Of a stretch of DNA of 64,000 bases, positions 60,090-64,000 are shown in pieces. The DNA is from Adlercreutzia faecimuris (GTDB taxonomy: Bacteria > Actinomycetota > Coriobacteriia > Coriobacteriales > Eggerthellaceae): the NCBI RefSeq assembly GCF_022669055.1, contig NZ_JAJMLW010000001.1:1116001-1180000 (forward strand), in the 5' to 3' direction. The position numbers were made by a program, and so were the translations under genes. How positions within the stretch are numbered: position 1 is the first letter of the stretch; each line of letters opens with the position of its first letter. The notes under the pieces are model-generated. The model did no database searches. It had not been told where the DNA came from and saw nothing but the letters and a program-made list of their open reading frames with translations.

Positions 60090-60386
60090 CAGCAATTGAA
60101 TACCTCAAACCGATGAGGCGAAGGTCAAGCCATCAGAGCACTCACAGAGAGCGGGCGCAGCTGGGATTCCCGTAGTAACGCTGGATGGTAAATGGGTCGC
60201 CGAGGGAAAGGGGAAAGGCCGCGGGCGCTGGCGCCGGGGGCCGAGTATCCGGACCGTGAGCCTGCGTTAAGGGCAGAGCGTGTGATGGCATGCTCATGAG
60301 GGGGTTCGCGCAAGCGAGCCAATTAAAGGTGGCACCGCAGATCAAGGGATCTGTCCTTTAAGCAAAGGACGGATCCCTTTTGTTTT
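60090..60386 (+). ncRNA. T-box riboswitch, inferred tRNA-Trp specific, terminator-controlled
   Basis: The T-box sequence TTAAAGGTGGCACCGCAG is at 60323-60340 and is followed by a strong terminator: stem GGGATCTGTCCTTT / AAAGGACGGATCCC (60346-60377) and TTTTGTTTT. Stem I contains the AG-motif AGAGAG near 60144. A helix GGCGA / TCGCC and a helix GCCATC / GATGGT frame an internal loop whose 3' side holds UGG (60193-60195), a Trp codon. The T-box bulge UGGC fits a discriminator G, which bacterial tRNA-Trp has. Uncharged tRNA-Trp should stabilise the antiterminator and switch on the transporter genes. Confidence 0.85.
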
Positions 60387-60509
60387 GCGGGGGTCATCGC
60401 CGGAAAGCCAGCGGCGCGTCGGAGGGGATGCAATTGCGATCGAGGGGCCCGCCCATCGGGGGCGGGCACGTACGAGGCGGCCGGACGGGCCGCCGGAAGG
60501 GAGATCGCC

Positions 60510-61190
60510 ATGACCGATGCCAACGCCGTTTCCGCCGAGGACGCCCCGAAGGGCGCCCTGCGCACCCCCGCGGCCGCCGCCGAGCCGACGGGCGCGCTGC
60601 GCCAGGCCGCCGCCGCCGCGCCGGACGCGCCGGCCGCCGCCCGCGCCCCGCGCGCCGCGGCCGACCGCGCGTCCGGGGGCCTCGCCATCCAGGACCTCAT
60701 CCTGGTGGCGGTGCTGCTGGCCGCCGGCGCGGTGCTCAAGCTCACCGTCGCCAGCTTCTTCAGCTTCGCCGGCATGAAGCCCAACTTCATCATCGCCATG
60801 TACTGCCTGGCCATCATCCTGGTGCGCCCCAACATCGCCCAGGCGGCCGTCATCGGCCTCATCGCCGGCCTCATCTGCCAGATCCCCATGCTCAACGCCA
60901 CCCCGTGGGTCAACGTCCCCGCCGAGGTGCTGGGCGCGCTGGCCTGCGGCCTGCTCATCCGCGTCCCGATGCGCGTCGGCAAGGTCGACCTCAATCCGCT
61001 CGTGACGACGTTTTTGTCCACGGTGGTGTCGGGCTACACCTTCGCGCTCATCGTCGGCGTGGCCATGAACGGCCTGCCGCTCGTGGTGACGCTCGCCACC
61101 TACGCCGTCATGGTGCTGGGCACCGCGGCCGTCAACTGCGTGCTGGTGGCCGTCCTGACCCTGCCGCTGCGCAAGGTCCTCAAGCGCTAG
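60510..61190 (+). CDS. trpP: ECF transporter S component, TrpP-like (probable tryptophan uptake)
   Basis: 226 residues. An Ala/Pro-rich N-terminal ~50 residues precede a six-helix membrane domain. AAGAVLKLTVASFFSFAGMKP and NFIIAMYCLAIILVRPN resemble TrpP/YhaG tryptophan S components. The Trp T-box in the leader supports tryptophan as ligand. Works with the adjacent EcfA1, EcfA2 and EcfT. ATG at 60510 after GGAAGGGAG. The transporter type is certain from the operon; the substrate is inferred. Confidence 0.8.
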   Translation: MTDANAVSAEDAPKGALRTPAAAAEPTGALRQAAAAAPDAPAAARAPRAAADRASGGLAIQDLILVAVLLAAGAVLKLTVASFFSFAGMKPNFIIAMYCLAIILVRPNIAQAAVIGLIAGLICQIPMLNATPWVNVPAEVLGALACGLLIRVPMRVGKVDLNPLVTTFLSTVVSGYTFALIVGVAMNGLPLVVTLATYAVMVLGTAAVNCVLVAVLTLPLRKVLKR

Positions 61191-61199
61191 GGAGGCGTC

Positions 61200-62039
61200 A
61201 TGATCGAGTTTCGCGACTTCAGCTTCCGCTACCGGGAGGGGGACGCGCCGGTGGTGCGGGACGTGACGCTCACCATCCCGGACGGCTGCTTCGTGGGCAT
61301 TACGGGCGCCGCCGGGTCGGGCAAGTCGACCCTCACCTACGCGGTGAACGGCATCATCCCGCACTGCTACCCCGGCGACTTCTACGGCGCGGTCACCGTG
61401 GAGGGCATGGACACCGTGGAGACCTCGCTCACCGACCTGTCGCGGGCGGTGGGCAGCGTCTGCCAGGACATCGACTCGCAGATGGTGTCGTCCATCGTCG
61501 AGGACGAGGTGCTCTACGGGCTGGAGAACTTCGGCGTGCCAAGGGACGAGGTGGAGGCGCGCCTGGCCGACGCGCTCGAGCTCATGGGCATCGCCGATTT
61601 GCGCCACCGCGCCATCGACAGCCTGTCGGGCGGCCAGAAGCAGAAGGTGGCCGTGGCCTCCATCATCGCCCTGCGCCCGCGGGTGCTCGTGCTCGACGAG
61701 CCCACGGCCGAGCTGGACCCGGCCTCGTCGGCGGCCGTGTTCGACCTGCTCGCCACCTACGCCCGCGAGCACGGCACGACGGTCATCGTGGTGGAGCAGA
61801 AGATAGCGCTCCTGGCCGAGCACGCCGACATGCTGGTGATCGTGGACGGCGGGCGCGTCCGCTTCGCCGGCGCGCCGGGCGAGGTGCTCGAGCACTCCGC
61901 CGAGCTGCTCGAGCTGGGCGTCAACTGCCCGCGCTCGACGAGCCTGGTGAACCGCCTGCGCGCCAGCGGGCTCTACGCCGGCCCGGCGGCCCGCGACGTG
62001 GCCGAGGCCGCGGCCGCCTGCCGGGAGGTGATCGCATGA
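61200..62039 (+). CDS. ECF transporter ATPase (EcfA1-like)
   Basis: 279 residues, ABC ATPase. Walker A GAAGSGKST, Q-loop VCQDIDSQM, signature SLSGGQKQKVAVASI, Walker B VLVLDEPTAELD and a switch-region VEQK in place of the common His (IVVVEQKIALLAEH), so His is replaced by Gln. GGAGGCGTC precedes the ATG. Overlaps the next ATPase (ATGA). Confidence 0.92.
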   Translation: MIEFRDFSFRYREGDAPVVRDVTLTIPDGCFVGITGAAGSGKSTLTYAVNGIIPHCYPGDFYGAVTVEGMDTVETSLTDLSRAVGSVCQDIDSQMVSSIVEDEVLYGLENFGVPRDEVEARLADALELMGIADLRHRAIDSLSGGQKQKVAVASIIALRPRVLVLDEPTAELDPASSAAVFDLLATYAREHGTTVIVVEQKIALLAEHADMLVIVDGGRVRFAGAPGEVLEHSAELLELGVNCPRSTSLVNRLRASGLYAGPAARDVAEAAAACREVIA

Positions 62040-62923
62040 TCGAGTTCCGGAACGTGAGCGCGTCCTACGACGGCGAGCTGCCCGTGCTGCGGGACGTGAG
62101 CCTCACCATCCCCGACGGCGACTTCGTGGCCTTCGCCGGCACCAACGGCGCGGGCAAGTCCACCACGATGCGCCTCATCAACGGCCTGCTCAAGCCGACT
62201 TCGGGCGAGGTGCTCCTGGACGGCGTGCCCACCACGGCGCTGCGCACGAGCGAGGTGGCCCGCAAGGTGGGCTTCCTCTTCCAGAACCCCGACCGCCAGA
62301 TCTGCCAGCCCACCGTGCGCGAGGAGCTGCTGTTCGGCTTCACCGCGGTGGGGGAGGGCGGCCCCGACGCCGAGGCGTGCGTGGACGCGATGATCGAGGC
62401 CTTCGGCTTCGACGCCGACGCCGAGCCCTTCCTGCTCAACCGCGGCACGCGCCAGCTGCTGGCGCTGGCGTCCATCATCGTGCGCGAGCCCGACGTGGTG
62501 GTGCTCGACGAGCCGACGACGGGGCTCGACTACCGCGAGTGCGCGAAGGTGATGGAGGCCGTGGGGCGCCTCAACGCCGCCGGGGCCACCGTCGTCATGG
62601 TGTGCCACGACATGGAGGTGGTGGGCGACTACGCGCGCCGGGTCATCGCCATGACCGCGGGCACCGTGGTCGACGACGGGCCCACCTTCAAGGTGCTGCG
62701 CCGGCCCGAGACCCTGCGCCGCGCCCACCTGCTGCCGCCCCAGGTGACCGAGGTGTCGATGCTGCTCGGCGCCGACCCGGCCCTGGCCGGCACGGCCGTG
62801 GCCCGCGCCGACACGCTCGACGAGATGGCCGCCGCGGTGGCGGCCCTGGCATCCGAGGCCGCCCGCGCGGCGGCCCGCGAGCGCGCCGCCCTGGGCGCGT
62901 GCGCGCCGATGGGAGGGGAGTAG
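62036..62923 (+). CDS. ECF transporter ATPase with degenerate signature motif (EcfA2-like)
   Basis: 295 residues. Walker A GTNGAGKST, Q-loop FLFQNPDRQI, Walker B VVVLDEPTTGLD and switch His in VMVCHDMEV are intact, but the signature, normally LSGGQ, reads LNRGTRQLLALASI. So the two ATPases are asymmetric: this one keeps the switch His and loses the signature, the partner the reverse. That predicts one functional hydrolysis site in the heterodimer. An Ala-rich tail follows. Confidence 0.9.
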   Translation: MIEFRNVSASYDGELPVLRDVSLTIPDGDFVAFAGTNGAGKSTTMRLINGLLKPTSGEVLLDGVPTTALRTSEVARKVGFLFQNPDRQICQPTVREELLFGFTAVGEGGPDAEACVDAMIEAFGFDADAEPFLLNRGTRQLLALASIIVREPDVVVLDEPTTGLDYRECAKVMEAVGRLNAAGATVVMVCHDMEVVGDYARRVIAMTAGTVVDDGPTFKVLRRPETLRRAHLLPPQVTEVSMLLGADPALAGTAVARADTLDEMAAAVAALASEAARAAARERAALGACAPMGGE

Positions 62924-62924
62924 C

Positions 62925-63695
62925 ATGGCCGGCTTCCTCGAGTACGTCCCGGGCGAGAGCCTGCTGCATCGGATGAACCCGGTGGCCAAGCTGGCCTGCG
63001 CCCTCATCCTGTCCGTCGCCTGCTTCTGCACGGGCAACCTCGTCTTCCTGCTGGGCGTCGTCGTGCTGGACCTGGCGCTGGCCGCCAGCTGCTCGATGAC
63101 GCGCCAGGCCCTCGGGCTCGCCCGGGCGGTGGCCGCCTTCTCGGCGGTGCTCGCGCTCATCGCGCTGCTCACCACGCCCGAGGGCGCCGTCTTGGCGCCG
63201 CTGCCCTGGGGATACGTCGGCACCGGGTCGGTGCTGGCGGCCGTGCGTATCATCGTGCGCCTGGTGGCCTGCGCCGTGCCGCTGTTCCTGGTGATGTACG
63301 TCACCCAGATGAACGACCTGGCCAACGCGCTGGTGAAGATGGCGCACGTGCCCTACCGCTACGCCTTCACGTTCACCTCCACCGTGCACTTCATCCCCGT
63401 GTTCATGAACGACATGGCCGGCATCATGGAGGCCCAGACGGCCCGCGGCGTGGAGTTCGACGGATCCTTCGCCAAGCGCCTGCGGCTCATGGCGCCCCTG
63501 TGCGTGCCGCTGCTGGTGAGCTCGGTGCGCAAGACGAACTCGGCCGCCATCGCCGCCGAGGTGCGCGGCTTCAACCTGCGCACGGCCGCGAGCGGCTACA
63601 AGACCTACCCGATGGCCGCCCGCGACTGGGCCGCCCTGGCCGCGTGCGTCCTCGTCCTGGCCGCCGCCATCGCGCTCAGCGCCCTGGGGATGTAG
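62925..63695 (+). CDS. ECF transporter transmembrane component (EcfT)
   Basis: 256 residues, five or more transmembrane helices. GESLLHRMNPVAKLACALIL is the typical EcfT start, and ARGVEFDGSFAKRLRLM with its Ala-Arg-Gly matches the ATPase-coupling motif; a second A-x-G-like AEVRGFNLRTAASGY follows. Starts two bases after the previous stop. Couples both ATPases to the S component. Confidence 0.9.
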   Translation: MAGFLEYVPGESLLHRMNPVAKLACALILSVACFCTGNLVFLLGVVVLDLALAASCSMTRQALGLARAVAAFSAVLALIALLTTPEGAVLAPLPWGYVGTGSVLAAVRIIVRLVACAVPLFLVMYVTQMNDLANALVKMAHVPYRYAFTFTSTVHFIPVFMNDMAGIMEAQTARGVEFDGSFAKRLRLMAPLCVPLLVSSVRKTNSAAIAAEVRGFNLRTAASGYKTYPMAARDWAALAACVLVLAAAIALSALGM

Positions 63696-63755
63696 GCGGT
63701 CTGGCGGCCCGGGGCTCCGCGGGGATTTATTTGGTAGCATAGGCGTCTTCGGCGA

Positions 63756-63869
63756 GCGTGGTGCCGGGGCTTGTCCACAAAGCGAGTTCCGCAGCGACTG
63801 CGACAGCCCGGTGGGCTGTCGCACCAAGCGAGGACTGTCTGAGCGACTGGACATGCCCCGGCACCACGC
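63756..63869. repeat. intergenic structured element with 22-bp inverted arms
   Basis: Outer arms 63756-63777 and 63848-63869 (GCGTGGTGCCGGGGC core) match at 21 of 22 positions. Inside is a perfect 11-bp hairpin (63799-63809 / 63813-63823, TGCGACAGCCC with a GGT loop) flanked by two AAGCGAG ... AGCGACTG segments. It lies between ecfT and nfo and could end one unit or be a regulatory RNA. Confidence 0.8.
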
Positions 63870-63893
63870 GGACAGACGACGAAAGGACCTTCC

Positions 63894-64000
63894 ATGCTCA
63901 CCATCGGGTGCCACCTGTCCAGCTCCAAGGGCTACGAGGCCATGGCGGCCGCGGCGGCCTCCATCGGGGCGAACACCTTCCAGTTCTTCACGCGCAACCC
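63894..64000 (+). CDS. nfo: endonuclease IV, 5' part (cut by the window end)
   Basis: The first 35 codons, [20 protein letters not shown] and then [13 protein letters not shown], match the N-terminus of AP endonuclease IV (metal-ligand His of the barrel start and the [10 protein letters not shown] strand). GAAAGGAC upstream of the ATG. The gene continues beyond the window. Confidence 0.85.
   Translation, partial: MLTIGCHLSSSKGYEAMAAAAASIGANTFQFFTRN

Overview
The window looks like chromosome from a high-GC anaerobic actinobacterium of class Coriobacteriia, most likely Eggerthellaceae. The indications are strong G/C bias at third codon positions, GTG/TTG starts, a LuxR regulator with an integral-membrane N-terminus beside a Tat-exported flavoprotein reductase and a multihaem cytochrome, and a two-gene biotin carboxylase/carboxyltransferase set. 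The genus cannot be fixed from sequence alone.

Layout. (1) 206-2842 alaS. (2) 2900-16700 is an AT-richer defence island, apparently lying between alaS and ruvX. It holds a type I restriction-modification system (hsdM, hsdS, hsdR), a VbhA-Fic module between hsdS and hsdR, a GIY-YIG/DUF4357 protein, an AAA/DUF4143 ATPase, a second Fic protein, three promoterless hsdS target-recognition (TRD) cassettes and a tyrosine recombinase. The intact hsdS carries two identical TRDs (530-bp perfect duplication). All five TRD copies share the same short flanking blocks, in both orientations, so the locus looks like a recombinase-shuffled specificity system. (3) 16797-26006 is a housekeeping run: ruvX, mltG, yqeG-like, aroE, aroC, aroK, aroB, aroQ, an Xaa-Pro peptidase and efp, which together cover much of the shikimate pathway. 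(4) 26221-31469, all minus strand: degV-like, membrane LuxR regulator, multihaem cytochrome and flavoprotein reductase. (5) 31964-38531: carboxyltransferase fused to a biotin carrier, accC-like, Asp23, nusB, xseB, dxs. (6) 38742-43010: a large LPxTG-like surface protein. (7) GNAT; amt-glnB; an MMPL/RND exporter with an exported glycine-zipper-like partner. (8) TSCPD protein; rpsA preceded by a likely 40-codon leader ORF; mnmA-coaE; uvrB; recN; a polysaccharide deacetylase. (9) 60057-63695: a transcription-terminating T-box, read here as tRNA-Trp specific, ahead of a four-gene ECF transporter with a TrpP-like S component. The window ends inside nfo.

Several intergenic spaces (24.9-25.2, 27.3-27.5, 31.66-31.81, 52.06-52.20 and 63.75-63.87 kb) contain long imperfect inverted repeats whose arms are specific to each site. 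These, the TRD-shuffling island and the rpsA leader ORF are the most unusual parts of the window. All functional calls rest on reading the protein sequences and motifs; no database search was run.
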